From NCBI GenBank assembly GCA_014529385.2, contig CM043943.1:97678355-97742354 (forward strand): a stretch of DNA of 64,000 nucleotides. The letters run 5' to 3'. The position numbers and the translations under genes were made by a program. How positions within the stretch are numbered: the first letter of the stretch is position 1; each line of letters starts with the position of its first letter. The DNA is from Adiantum capillus-veneris (lineage: Eukaryota; Streptophyta; Polypodiopsida; Polypodiales; Pteridaceae). Below are positions 32,196-45,738 of the stretch, one piece after another. The notes below the pieces were generated by a model. The model saw only the letters and a list, made by a program, of their open reading frames with translations. It searched no databases and had not been told where the DNA came from.

Positions 32196-33202
32196 GATCT
32201 ATCTTCTATGATAGATGAGTACGCTATTGATCCCAATTTTAGATATGTGATTTCAACCCTTGCACTAGGGAAGAAAGAGAAACCATCTACCTCACAAGAT
32301 AGTTATCTTCTCTACGACAATAGACTGGGCATTACTAACTTACTACGTGAGAAAGTAATGTATGAATCTCATGCTCCTCCTTATGCGGGGCATAGAGGGA
32401 TCCACTCTACCCTAAAAGGATATAAAAATATTTCTATTGGCGTTCCATGAAAGCAAACATACAAGAGTATGTTTCTAAATGTGTGGTATGCCAAAAGATG
32501 AAGTTTGATAGAGGGAAGCAACCTGGATTGCTTCAACATTTTCCAATCCCTAATTCACCATGGAGAGCATATCCATGGATTTTACTCTGGATTGCCTAAG
32601 TCTATCCATGGAATATGGGAATATGGATGATAGTAAACAGGTTTAGCAAACAAGCTCATTTTAAACCTGTCACAAAGACTATCAAAGCCCATCAAATGGA
32701 AACCCTCTTCATATCACAAATCTTCAAGTACCATGGCTTTCCAATGTCCAGAGTGTCGGATAGAGATCCTAGAATGACCAGTAATTTTTGGAAGGGTCTC
32801 TTTGAGAATTTAGGGACAAGGCTAAATTTCTCTTCGACCTATCGCCCGCAAACGGATGGCCAAAGTGAAATAGCTAACCTAACAATTCTTGATCTACTAA
32901 AAGCCTACGTAACGGTAGTAGATCAAAGGTCCCAATGGGAGAAGTACTTACCCTTAGTGGAGTATGCCTACAATAATACTGTACATACCTCCACAAAAAA
33001 AGCACCTTTTGAGGTAATTGAGGGAAGATCCAAAAGTCCCCTGCTACTTAAAGTAAATGGGAAGATCTTCGCTCTGCAGATGAGTATAGCCAAGATCTAC
33101 AAGAATATTTCCAAAAAGATTAAGGATGCTATCTCTATCTCATAGCAAAGGCAAAAGGATGTTGCTCATAAGCACAAAAGAGCCCAAGCCTTTAAAGAAA
33201 AT
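32196..33202 (+). pseudogene. pol: Integrase of element A, N-terminal and core parts
   Basis: HHCC domain: HAPPYAGHRGIHSTLKGY (32370-32430), then after a frame change SKCVVCQKMKFDRG. The first catalytic block SMDF is visible near 32575 but the frame shifts after it. The core continues in 32615-33145: MIVNRFSKQAHF, then VSDRDPRMTSNFWKGLF with the second Asp intact, YRPQTDGQSEIANLTILDLL with the Glu intact, and PLVEYAYNNTVHTSTKKAPFEV. A TAG follows at 33143-33145. This core is healthier than that of element B. Confidence 0.83.
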
Positions 33203-33948
33203 GATTGGGTCTTGCTTAAATTTCCCAAGGCTCGATTAAGGCACACGACGGGCAAGAATCCTATGGGACACCAAAAGTACTATGCTAAGTTCGCAAAAAG
33301 GTACTATGATCCCTTCTAGATTCTTAGAACAATCAATGAGATGGCCTATCAACTCAAGTTGCCCAATCATTGGCTCATACACAATCCTTTTCATGTGAGC
33401 CTACTAAAGCCTTACAAAGGAGAGCCACCTCAAGAACCAACTATTGAAGACCCATCGAAGATCGAGGACCAAGAAGAGGTGCTGCAGCCCGAGTCCATTC
33501 TCCAACATGAAGATAAGGTATTGAGAGGCGGTAAGATTATACGATGGTATCGTATTAGGTTTAAGAACTATCCTTGATTGGGTCTTGCTTAAATTTCCCA
33601 AGGCTCGATTAAGGCACACGACGGGCAAGAATCCTATGGGACACCAAAAGTACTATGCTAAGTTCGCAAAAAGGTACTATGGTCCCTTCCAGATTCTTAG
33701 ACCAATCGATGAGATGGCCTATCAACTCAAGTTGCCCAGTCATTGGCTCATACACAATCCTTTTCATGTGAGCCTACTAAAGCCTTACAAAGGAGAGCCA
33801 CCTCAAGAACCAACTATTGAAGACCCATCGAAGATCGAGGACCAAGAAGAGGTGTTGCAGCCCGAGTCCATTCTCCAACATGAAGACAAGGTATTGAGAG
33901 GCGGTAAGATTATCCGATGGTATCGTATTAGGTTTAAGAACTATCCTT
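33203..33948 (+). repeat. 373-bp tandem duplication of the integrase C-terminus and chromodomain of element A
   Basis: Copy 1 is 33203-33575 and copy 2 33576-33948, both starting GATTGGGTCTTGCTTAAATT. About eight substitutions separate them, so the event is recent relative to the divergence of A and B. Copy 1 reads YDPF then a stop (TAG in TTCTAGATT), while copy 2 reads YGPFQILRPIDEMAYQLKLP, an intact GPY/F module. Copy 2 runs on into the chromodomain and true end of the gene, whereas copy 1 is cut after FKNYP. Confidence 0.93.
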
Positions 33949-34022
33949 TTGAAGATGCTAGATGGATGCAAGGCATACAATCAAAGGAGAACCTAAACCT
34001 TGTCAATGCTTCCCTAGAGTAA
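33585..34022 (+). pseudogene. pol: Integrase C-terminus and chromodomain-like tail of element A
   Basis: An open frame of 145 residues in the second duplicate. KRYYGPFQILRPID is the GPY/F module. LPSHWLIHNPFHVSLLKPY follows, then an acidic linker (EDPSKIEDQEEVL) and QPESILQHEDKVLRGGKII with RFKNYPFEDARWMQG. The last part fits a chromodomain: P-E-x-I-L, a hydrophobic strand, then the W-x-x-Y-P-x-E-D-A-x-W pattern, here with R for W at the first aromatic position. The frame ends at TAA 34020-34022, followed by the 3' untranslated region. This supports the chromovirus assignment of A and B. Confidence 0.78.
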
Positions 34023-34360
34023 GAAAATGTAAAAATGTTTTTTTTTTAAAAAAAAATTGTCTTATAAGACTCTCTTTGTCTTTATTGTGCACAAATTTTA
34101 AGAAGTATGCATGCTTAGGATCAAGTTTGCGGAGACGACGTATTCCAAACACCAAGTAGAGTTTGTCACTCTACTGTAGAAGATTGATAGGACTAATGCG
34201 CAGACATGCTTGTGGTAGCTTAGGCTCTCAAGTGTCAAATGGATTAGTCATCCATTCTTGAATGATGTCGTAGGGTAAGATAGATATCCTCTACCCACTA
34301 GAAAAAGGACTAATGAATAGGCTTTATCTTCTCTACCCCATAGTCCAAGATAACTATGAT

Positions 34361-34376
34361 TTCAAGAGAGAGGTAA
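34361..34376 (+). other. Polypurine tract of element A
   Basis: TTCAAGAGAGAGGTAA immediately before the TGTAATAATAACT start of the 3' LTR. It matches the tract of element B in position and composition. Confidence 0.8.
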
Positions 34377-35974
34377 TGTAATAATAACTAATTATATCTA
34401 ATTCTCCTAAATGATTTTCTCATGTTGAATTCATCATTGAATATGGACAAGTACCAAGGGAGAAAAAGCTAGAATATTGGTTAGGCTGACAGACCGGTCA
34501 GAGTAGGGATCCAAAGGATGGAAAATAGGGATCCAAAGGGGGGGCCATCTGCAAAAGAGCAATGTGCATCAATGGGCTTCAAAGACCCTAAGGTTCATCC
34601 CATTAAGACTTCCAAAATGCTAAGGTTCCAAAATTCAAAGGTTATGTCCAATGGTTCAGCCTTAGGGTAAATTGGATGCTTGTCACGGAAGACTCAAAAG
34701 TCTTCCCACGTCCGTATCCTTGAGGGGGACATCACTTTTAGTAGGGGATGAGAGAGAAACGCACACACACACTCTTGCAAGGTCCCTTTACACAAAGGGC
34801 ATAGTGGACACATGTCAGCTCCCTAGCCCACTTGCCCCCGAGTTGCATTCAAATCCTATTGGATGGCCATAGAGGTGGACCAATGAGAATTAGGCTAGAT
34901 TAAATTTAGTTTAATTCATTTAAAAACAATTGATAAAAGAACCAATAGAAATTAATCTCTCTAGAAGACTATTGGACAGTCTCCCAAGGGGTCCAATGAG
35001 CATTTAGCAGCCCAATGGCTTGCCTGATTCCTATTGGCCAAAAGACTAAGGGGTCCAATGAGAGATTAATTGAATTATTTAAACACCTAAATCTCTCACA
35101 AAAGGGGAAAGGGAGACACATGTCACAAGGCTATCACTTATGCTTCTTAATTGTCATTGGCTAAGCTTTGCAGGGTCCAATAGGATTCCAACATGTGCAA
35201 TTAGCAAGAGGGGTCAACCAAGAGAGAGAGGGGGCGTATTTTTGCAAGTATTATCACACACACACTCACACAATCTCATGTGTGGAGTAAAGAAGACTAT
35301 CTCCTTCTCAAGCTTTAATGGAAATCTCATCATCTACTCCAAGCTTGTGAGAAGGGAGCTGGCCCACACCAACAACTCTTGGCTTTGTGATGTAAATCCA
35401 ACCAAGCGCCAAGCTCCAATGCATTCTCATCTCCTCTACCATGGTAATTACTAAGCTATGCTAAACTATTATGAGTGATTATGTGAGGAGACATACTTCT
35501 TTCTTGTAAGAATACTCCTTTTCCCTCTCCATCTACTCTCATACCCCGCTAGTTCTCACCATCTTCGAAGGTGTGTGAGGTCTTGGATCTGAGACCGTGA
35601 GGGAATTGATGTTGTGTTTTACAAGTGTGAGCTTGGTGCTTGAAGCTTCCATCTTCATTGCACCAGCAAGTTATTGAAGGAGCACAAAGTATTGTATTGT
35701 AAAATGTCTCCCTTGATTGGGAAAATATATAATACAAATCCTTTTGGAGGGGGGACTGGCTCCATGTAAATATCGTCCTCAATTGTTATCAATAGCTTAA
35801 TTTCTCTCTCTTTTTGAAGTATTGTCATGCCTATCTAACTAGGTGTTATTCTTTTGTTACTCTCTCCATCCAAGAAATCTTGCTATGCTCATTAGGAAAC
35901 TATTCTAATGAAATGCTCATTATGTCTATGTTATTTTCCACTACACACACGTTACTTGACCATTAAATGTTACA
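34377..35974 (+). repeat. 3' LTR of element A
   Basis: 1598 bp from TGTAATAATAACTAATT to AAATGTTACA. It aligns with 10617-12128 plus 20511-20590. Its CA repeat is short, its TATA box has decayed, and it keeps an 18-bp stretch lost from the 5' LTR. The last 85 bases include the sequence into which element B jumped in the other LTR. Confidence 0.93.
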
Positions 35975-36729
<755 letters not shown>

Positions 36730-36732
36730 TCA

Positions 36733-36744
36733 TGGTATTATAGC
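36733..36744 (+). other. Possible degenerate primer binding site
   Basis: TGGTATTATAGC differs from the Met-tRNA complement TGGTATCAGAGC at two positions and is followed by CTGG. It lies about 400 bp upstream of the copia gag remnant at 37.14 kb, a suitable distance. The LTR that should precede it is replaced by, or hidden in, a CT microsatellite. Confidence 0.35.
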
Positions 36745-37139
36745 CTGGTTATTTATGAGGATCTTGGAGTAGCAAGAAAAAGCGGTAGAGAAATCTATGT
36801 CAAGATTCTCAAGAGCCATCATCAAACAATCTCAGATTGAGGTGCTTCCTTTTGGAGATTGTGCATCTCAGGAACTATCCATTGGACTGAAAGTGTGCAC
36901 TCAAATTTCCATCTTGGGCACGTTTGGACCATTTTTTTGGAGTCAGAGTGTGTTTGCATGCAGAAACGTTAAGATTCAAGATTCTATAGGTCTACATTTT
37001 GGTGGTGCAGAAAGATTTGGTTCCTCTATAGTGTTCACAGATGCTGTTTGGTATTGTAAAACATGTGTATGTATGCATATTGTGGTTATAGGTGGTAATT
37101 GGCTATTTTAATTACGGTGCTCAGAGACTCTGTGAGGTT

Positions 37140-38245
37140 TGGAAACATGTTTTCCAACAATGATGGACTCAACCAGATTGTCAATGAGAAGTTGGGACAA
37201 GAATAACTTCTTGCTTGGAACTCCACAATGACTAATTTCCTTATAGGTAAAGATTATCGGGAGTACATTGATGGAGAGAATGAGACAACTCCGCTCTTAC
37301 CAAAGGAAGACCTGCAAATGCTGCACATATATAGATGTTTAAAGATTGGAACTAGGGATCTCAAAAAGTCACGTATTGGCTTTTTGTGAGTGTGCAAGAC
37401 ACTATAATTAGGCACATACAAGATGCTCACACTCGTAAGGAATCCTAGGACACCTTATTGTTGTTGGATGTTACCAGCACAAAGGCAAGGAAGTTACAGT
37501 TAAAGACTAAGTTGAATATAGTGTAGAAGAAAAACATGTCTATCAATGGATATTGATTGAAGATAAAGAATATATGTGAGTCACTTGCATTGATTGGTGT
37601 TACAGTCTATGATGATGATAAAGTGGAAGCATGTCGGTGAGGTTTGAATACAAACAGTTTAAAATTGGTATCCATCTTTGAGAGAACATTCCATCATTTA
37701 CAGATTTGGTGTCCTTACTTATTGTGGAAGAGAAGGAACTTGAGGAAGACTCCTCTACGCAAGGTAGAGAACTCTGCACAGTCCTTTTCAACAATAGAGG
37801 AAGAGGAAGAGGACGTAGTGCAGGTCATGGAGGAGGTTGAGGAAGAGGTAACCACCAAGCACAACAACAGAATAACAATCATAGATAGAATGCAGGTGGT
37901 CAAGAACACTTTGAGGCAAGGGAGTCCAAGAGGTCATGGAAATTAGAAGCGTCACAATGCAGGTCAACATGGAAATGTAGCATGTTAGGTGACTGTCCAA
38001 ACAAGAGGCGACAAAATAATTATGCAACCACTAGCAAGAATTTAGATGAGCCTGAGAGGCTATTTGTGATGTAGCACATGTTAAATACTATGTTTGCAAA
38101 TGTGGAAAAATCCCATGAAAATTTCTAGTATGTGGATTTTGGTGCAGCGCATCACATGATTGAGATAATAGGATAGCTTTTGGTAGGACTATACTTTTGG
38201 GAAAAGTTTCCCCAAGAGTCCATGGCTTCTTAGATGTGAGTCTTG
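37140..38245 (+). pseudogene. Decayed Ty1/copia gag-protease remnant
   Basis: Conceptual translation across stops and frame changes gives a copia gag outline: NDGLNQIVNEKL, AWNSTMTNFLIGKDYREYI, then DTLLLLDVTSTKARKLQL, KNICESLALIGVTVYDDDK, and after a frame change FTDLVSLLIVEEKELEED. A Gly-Arg stretch (NNRGRGRGRSAGHGGG, near 37790-37840) and a rudimentary knuckle ending in GDCPNKRR come next. Near 38129-38165 YVDFGAAHHM matches the copia protease block (W-Y-V-D-S-G-A-S-x-H) with Ser to Phe after the Asp. No integrase or RT follows. It is a family distinct from copia-1/copia-2. Confidence 0.68.
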
Positions 38246-40074
<1,829 letters not shown>

Positions 40075-40302
40075 TGTTACCATATACATGTGGTAGTGAT
40101 GTGTGTGAACACACTTAGGACCGTCGGGGAATTTTTTCCCTCACTAGAAGGTTTTTTCCCCAGTGCGTTGTATATGCGTCCATCATTCTAGGGCTATCCA
40201 TCTTTCCATTGCACACTAAGTAATATATTCTCTGTTGTGTGAATTGATCTTCCTTCATCTTCCCCAAGATGTGTGTGTTTTCTTGCAACCCAAATTCCAA
40301 CA
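40075..40302 (+). repeat. 5' LTR of copia-2
   Basis: 228 bp, TGTTACCATATACATGTGG to CAAATTCCAACA. Confidence 0.93.
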
Positions 40303-40304
40303 AC

Positions 40305-40316
40305 TGGTATCAGAGC
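40305..40316 (+). other. Primer binding site of copia-2
   Basis: TGGTATCAGAGC, two bases after the LTR, complementary to initiator Met tRNA. Confidence 0.93.
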
Positions 40317-40654
40317 AGGTTGCATCCTCCCGAGCTTATAGTCACGAGCAGCTCCAACACACGCATGCTCACTTTCTCCAATTTTTGTGCGCTCTGGAAA
40401 TCATTTTTGTCGACCTGCGAACGCTTGCCAAATGATTTTGACTTAGAATTTGATTTGGGCTCATTTCGACCTCCGTTTCCACTACAAGCAGTACTGCACA
40501 TGCTATTTCATCATTGTGTAGAAATTTTGTCAATGCCGGTTTCTACATAATAGGTCCCTTATGGTATTCTACGGTTTTTTCTATATAGCACATGTTGTTC
40601 CCGATTTCTTTCTCCTATTTTCGAGCAATTTTCACATCAGGTGCATCATTTACT

Positions 40655-41700
40655 ATGGTTGACAACAACACAAATGTGTTCAAGATGTTTGCTATTGAGG
40701 ATAGATTGAATAGGGACAATTACCCTATGTGGGCTTGCAACATGTTCTTGTATCGAAGGGCGTTTGGAACATTTTGCAGGGCATTGATGTACATCCCAAT
40801 TTTGAGGATACAAGCAATGTTGAGGATGTTGCAGGTCTTGCTGCAAGAACTGTTGTTGTTAGAGTTGTTTTGCCTAAGGCAGAACAAGCTCGTTGGGATG
40901 TAAAAGATGCACAGGCTCATGCATTGATTGTGTTTTCTATGAAGAGCACTATTACTCCTCAAATTCATTCAGCAAAATCTGCAAAACAAGCTTGGGATAT
41001 TCTGGCTGGTCTTTATGCAAGTCGCAATGAGGCAAACATTGCATTGCTATGTAAAGAGCTGGAGTCAAAGCTTATGCATGAGGAAGATGATATGGACACT
41101 TTCCTTGCTACTGTCAAGGATATCAATGAGCAACGTATTTCTACAGGTGAAGTCATTTTAAAAATTTCCCTTGTGCAAATTGTTCTTGAAGCCTTGCCGG
41201 ATTCTTACCAGACTTTTTCTAGTACTTGGAGACTAATGACCTAAGGAAATCCTAAAGTTGTCAAGTTTGATACATTATGCACATTGCTAGTGCAAGAGTT
41301 TCTTTATTAAAAAAAAATAGGACTAGACAGCGTGCAATTGAATAGGCTTTTATTGTTGCTCAAAGAAAAGGTGGTAACAACAACACAGCCACGTCTTATG
41401 GTTCTTCTACAAGTGTATTCATAATGTTTTTGTTGGAAAAAATTCATCCGGAAATTATGGTGATAAGGAAAAAAGAAGATGCGTTGCCATTATTGTAAGC
41501 TAATGATCACTTGATCAAGAAGTTTCCTAAGTTGAAGGCCAAAGAGGCTGAGAAGAAAGAGGGTCGTTCCACTGCAAATGTTGGTTCCATTACAAATGTA
41601 TCTATTGTTGAGCCTTCTGTGAAAGGATATTGTGATGTTGATGTTGATGCAGAATGGGATTTTAGTGCGGATTGTACCTATAATCCTATTGTCTATTAAG
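40655..41700 (+). pseudogene. gag: gag of copia-2
   Basis: The ATG at 40655 opens MVDNNTNVFKMFAIEDRLN, matching copia-1. A deletion near 40740 shifts the frame. The gag core is open from 40729 to 41244 (HVLVSKGVWNILQGIDV, KSAKQAWDILAGLYAS, LEALPDSYQTFSSTW) and ends in TAA where copia-1 has a Gln codon. The zinc knuckle near 41480-41520 has one base deleted, and its last Cys is Phe (KKFPK against KSCPK in copia-1). Later stops follow at 41697. It cannot produce functional Gag. Confidence 0.87.
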
Positions 41701-43340
41701 CATGCATGTTAGTTGATGTAGATTCACATGTGTGGTAGTGGTGCTACAAATCACATTACCTCACATCGTGATTTGTTCACCTCTCTTAAGTCTTTCCCTC
41801 ATGGGAATTCAGTTCCTTGTGCCAACAATGCCTCTTATCTGGTTCAAGGAGTTGTAAAGATTGTGCTTACTGCTACAAATAGCAAATCTTTCACACTTGT
41901 TTATGCACTTTATGTACCTGGGATCAAGAAAAATATTTTTTCTGTATCTACACTTGCTAGACTTGGTCTTGTAGTCAAATTTGTGGATGACAGATGTACA
42001 GTACATGATCTCAGTTTCGGTGATGAAATTGTTGTATCTGGCATTTTATGTCATGGTTTGTATAAGATCACTTTGTATGACAAGTGTGGACAAAATTTTG
42101 CAAATAAAGTTTTGGATTCTAAGACTATTTTAGATGCAAAACTTTGGCATGCACGTTTTGGACATCTGAATTTTGCCAGTTTGCTGCGTTTGCAAAAATA
42201 TGATATGGTTGCTTCTTTGACTCCTCTTGAAGCACTTGTCAAACATGTTTGTGAAGGGTGTATTTTGGATAAGATGCAGCATTTGAAACATCCAAAGGAT
42301 GGTTCAGTTAGGGCCACATGCAAGTTGCAGCTTGTGCATAGTGATGTTTGTGGGCCCATGCAAACTCCGTCCTTGGGCAATTACCTCTCCTTCGTGACTT
42401 TCGTTGATGATTTCTCCAGGCATGCATGGGTATTTCTGCTTAAAGCAAAGTCCAAAGTATTTATGTGCTTCAAACCAATTTCTGGCTATGGCTGAAAATG
42501 TCTCAAAATATACTATGGGCACCCTCCGTTCCAATCGGGGGGGGGGTATATGTCTCATGAATTGAATGCATTTTTGGCTGGTCGTAGGATAAAACACCAA
42601 TGTACAATGCCTTATATACCTCAACAAAATGGTGTTGCTAAGAGGAAAAACATTTCACTTACAAAAATGGCACGATGTATGGTTAAAAGTCAAGCTTTGT
42701 CGCATTCATTTTTTCTTGAGGCCATCATGTGTGCCACTTATGTACTTAATAGGTGTCCTATGAAATCTTTGCAGCCTATTACGACATATGAAGCATGGCA
42801 TGATAGAAAGCCTTCTATTGAGCACATGCGTGTTTTTGGATGTTTGGCATATGCTTTGGTTCCACAAACACATAGCAAAATATTGGATGATAAAGTTGTC
42901 AAATGAATTTTTGTTGGTTATAGTGTTGAAAGAAAAGGTTACACGTTGTATCATCTACAAAAAAAGTGTATTCTGGTTTCACGGGATGTTGTGTTTGTGG
43001 AAGATTCTATTCAGCCCTTGCTGTCATGTACTAGAGACAGTAATGTAAGCTCACAAGACATTTATGACACTTTGTTGCCTCTTTTCAATGGTGAAAATAC
43101 GAATGTAAATTCCAATGAGGCAAATGTACAGCCTATGGGGATTTTTGAAAATATTATAGATTAGCCTATTGCTGATGCAGATGTACATGATGCACTTGAT
43201 GAGGAAAGGGCTAAAAATGAGCAGGCTAGAGGTATGCCAAAAATGGCTGGTGCATACTTTGCGTGACAGTAAATTGGAAGCACCTTTGTCTTATCGTAAC
43301 ATTCAGGTTCTCACCATGCATCTTATGCATGAGATTGTTA
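41701..43340 (+). pseudogene. pol: Protease and integrase of copia-2
   Basis: The protease block reads SGATNHITSHRDLF, but a deletion of about seven bases before it (41735) removes the F-D codons, so the catalytic Asp is gone. The frame then runs 255 codons through LWHARFGHLNFASLL, CEGCILDKMQ, LVHSDVCGPM and FVTFVDDFSRHAWVF, and is lost near 42480. The second catalytic block would be LRSN, where the Asp codon is AAT, followed by a ten-base G run (42537-42546) that is out of frame. YIPQQNGVAKRKNISLT retains K in place of the Glu found in copia-1 (AERK). The C-terminal part HMRVFGCLAYALVP follows to about 42900, with a TGA at 42904. Confidence 0.85.
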
Positions 43341-43344
43341 TGCT

Positions 43345-44915
43345 TTGGTTGTGTCTAGCTTACATGATGTTGAGGAACCTCTAGATTTTGATGAAGAACA
43401 AAATTCAAAAAACTGGTGGATGATTGCCATGCAATCAGAATATGATGCACCTCTAGAAAATGACACATGGACTTTATATGATTTTCCTCCTAGCAAAAAG
43501 GCCATTGGTACGAAGTGGGTTTACAAGTTAAAACGCAAGCCGCATGGTGAGATTGATCGCTATAAGGCTCGACTTATTGCAAAGAGTTATGCACAACAAA
43601 AAGGCATAGATTATGAAGAGACTTTTTCTTCCACTTGTCATATGACTACTATATGTTTTTTATGTGCATTGGCAGCTCATTTTGGTTGGGATGTACATCG
43701 ATCCGACATTGTTATAGCTTTCTTGAATGGTGACATATTTGAGGAAGTTAATGTAACGCAGCCTCGCAATTTTGTCAAGAAAGGACAAAAGGATAAAGTG
43801 TGTAGATGTAAGAAATCTTTGTATGGGTCGAGGAAATCTCCTCGTGCTTGGTATGTGAAGGCTGACACTCATTTGGTCAAACAAGACTTTCATACCAGTC
43901 CAACAGAAAGCACATTGTATGTAAAGTGTGAGGATGATGTACTTCTCATTGTGGTTCTTTATGTGGATGATTTGCAGATCATTGGACCAAATGAGAGACA
44001 TATTACTGAATTTAAGGTTGATTTGAATGCTACTTTCAAGATGAAAACAACTTTGGGGTTATTGCATCATTACTCGGGTATGCAATTTTAGAAGTGTTAT
44101 GGTGGTATTGCCTTGTGTCAGAAAAGTTTCATAGAGACAGTGCTATGTAAGTATGGACTTGAGGATTGCAAACCTATTGCCACTCCCATGGAAACATGTT
44201 TGAGCTTGAGTCTTCATTATGTTGGTGATCCTACACATGTCACGCTTTATCAAACTGTTGTTGGATGCCTCATTTATGTATGCAACATGAGGCCGGATAC
44301 AATCTCATCGTTTAGCAAATTTATGCATAGCCCAGAGTCTAAGCATTGGTAGGCTGTCAAGAGTATTTTCCGCTACTTGAGTGGCACTTTACATTTTTCC
44401 TTGTTTTATCCCAAGGGGTGATCATTGCCACCACACTTACATGCTTTTTTGGACTCAGATTATTGGGCTGGTTGTTTTGACATGCGAGTGTCCACAAGTG
44501 GTTTTTGTTTCATGCTTGGCAGTTCATGTATATCATGGTTGAGCAAGAAACAACCTATTGTGGACACTTCTAGTTGTGAGGCTGAGTACAAGGCAGTCTT
44601 CACATCTATGGTTGAGTGTGTATAGCTCAGATGCCTTATGGCTAATTTGGGTGTTGGATAGGACATTGCCAAGACTATCTACACTAACAGTCAGAGCGCA
44701 TTGGCAGTTGTGAGGAACCCATTTTTTCATGCTTGCAGAAAGCACATTGAGGTGCATTACCACTATGTCAAGGAGAGACTCTCAGTAGGAGAGATCAGCT
44801 TGGCTTATGTGCCAACACAGGACAACCTTGGAGATCTTTTCACAAAAGCATTGTCTTGTGAGAAGTGTGAAGCTTTTCGCAAATCTTTGGGCTTACTCCC
44901 CTTTGTGTTTTGATC
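43345..44915 (+). pseudogene. pol: Reverse transcriptase and RNase H of copia-2
   Basis: A 248-codon open frame (43345-44091) covers GTKWVYKLKRKPHGEID, RSDIVIAFLNGDIFEEV, YGSRKSPRAWYVKADTHL and the YVDD box in LYVDDLQII. A TAG (44089-44091) ends it just before ALCQKSFIETVLCKYGLED (44113-44352). RNase H remains as GCFDMRVSTSGFCFMLGS, SCEAEYKAVFTS, a TAG near 44623, then HIEVHYHYVKERLSVGEI to the natural-looking stop at 44911-44913. RT catalytic residues are intact; continuity is not. Confidence 0.88.
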
Positions 44916-44975
44916 ATGTCCTTAGGGAATGGCACTTTCCTTTACTCTATGTGCCAGCTCTCATTCACCGCATCA

Positions 44976-44988
44976 TTCCAGGGGGGTT
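44976..44988 (+). other. Polypurine tract of copia-2
   Basis: TTCCAGGGGGGTTT directly before the TGTTACC LTR start, mirrored by CCAGGGGGTATT in copia-1. Confidence 0.85.
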
Positions 44989-45218
44989 TGTTACCATACA
45001 CATGTGGTAGTGATGTGTGTGAACACACTTAGGACCGCCGGTGCATTTTTTCCCTCACTAGGAGGTTTTTTCCCCTGTGCATTGTACATACTCCCATCAT
45101 TCTAGGGCTACCCATCTAAAGTCATTGCACACTAAGTAATATACTCTTTGTTGTGTGCCTTGAGATTCCTTTGTCTTCTCCAATCTGTGTGTGTTTTCCT
45201 GCAACCCTAATTCCAACA
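44989..45218 (+). repeat. 3' LTR of copia-2
   Basis: 230 bp, TGTTACCATACACATGTGG to CCTAATTCCAACA. Confidence 0.93.
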
Positions 45219-45738
45219 CTCACATCCCCACAAGGATTGAAAATTATTGTTTGCATTATTTGGCAATTTTTGTGTGCAATTTATTGCTATTATTAGTAAT
45301 GATTAGACTTTGATTTTGTTGTGTTTTAATTACTACCATAGTATGATTTTGTGGAGTCATTCTTTGGAAATTACATAAATCCAAACCATTTTTGAGACTT
45401 GATCTAGAAGATAATCGTGGTTGAGCTTGTCCATAGTTTACCTTGTTGAGAATTTGGAGGGTAATGGTGTGGTTTTATTGAGCTGGGGACTGGGTCATGT
45501 TCAAGTTTTATTGAGTGGGGGGCTCCAATGATCTTTTAGTGATATAAATTTGTTGGAGCACCCTCCTAGGTCTCAATATACTTATGTATAGAGAGGACTA
45601 GGTGCTTGTAATGCTTTGTCGCTGGTCTATTTGTGTAGTGGATCAGTTTATGCACATGGCAAATCAATTCCTAGAATTATCCCCATAAATTTGGTCTTAG
45701 CAAAAAAATGTTTATCTCTTGAAATTATGGACTTTTCT
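45219..45738. other. Anonymous sequence; possible leader of the following copia remnant
   Basis: No gene. It leads into the gag-like start of the remnant at 45.74 kb. LTR ends and a primer site for that remnant were not found. Confidence 0.4.

Larger units (their letters stand above)
10617..35974 (+). mobile_element. Composite Ty3/gypsy chromovirus-type element A with nested insertions
   Basis: Element A runs from a 5' LTR starting TGTCATAATAACTAAT to a 3' LTR ending AAATGTTACA. After removing element B (12129-20505), a tandem duplication with solo LTR (about 21041-23124) and a copia element (23987-29108), what remains is LTR, Met-tRNA primer site, gag, protease, RT, RNase H, integrase, chromodomain-like tail, polypurine tract, LTR. 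The two A LTRs add up to similar lengths (about 1592 and 1598 bp). The five bases outside each end differ (ACTAT at 10612-10616, ATTAC at 35975-35979), so no target duplication supports the pair. One end may be rearranged. Confidence 0.8.
40075..45218 (+). mobile_element. Ty1/copia element copia-2 (same family as copia-1)
   Basis: Flanks CTCGC (40070-40074) and CTCAC (45219-45223) form a 5-bp target duplication with one C-G to C-A change, the type expected from deamination of methylated CpG. LTRs are 228 and 230 bp with TGTT...AACA ends. The internal order is gag, protease, integrase, RT, RNase H. It aligns along its full length with 23987-29108 in the opposite orientation and carries more frame lesions. 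Confidence 0.93.
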
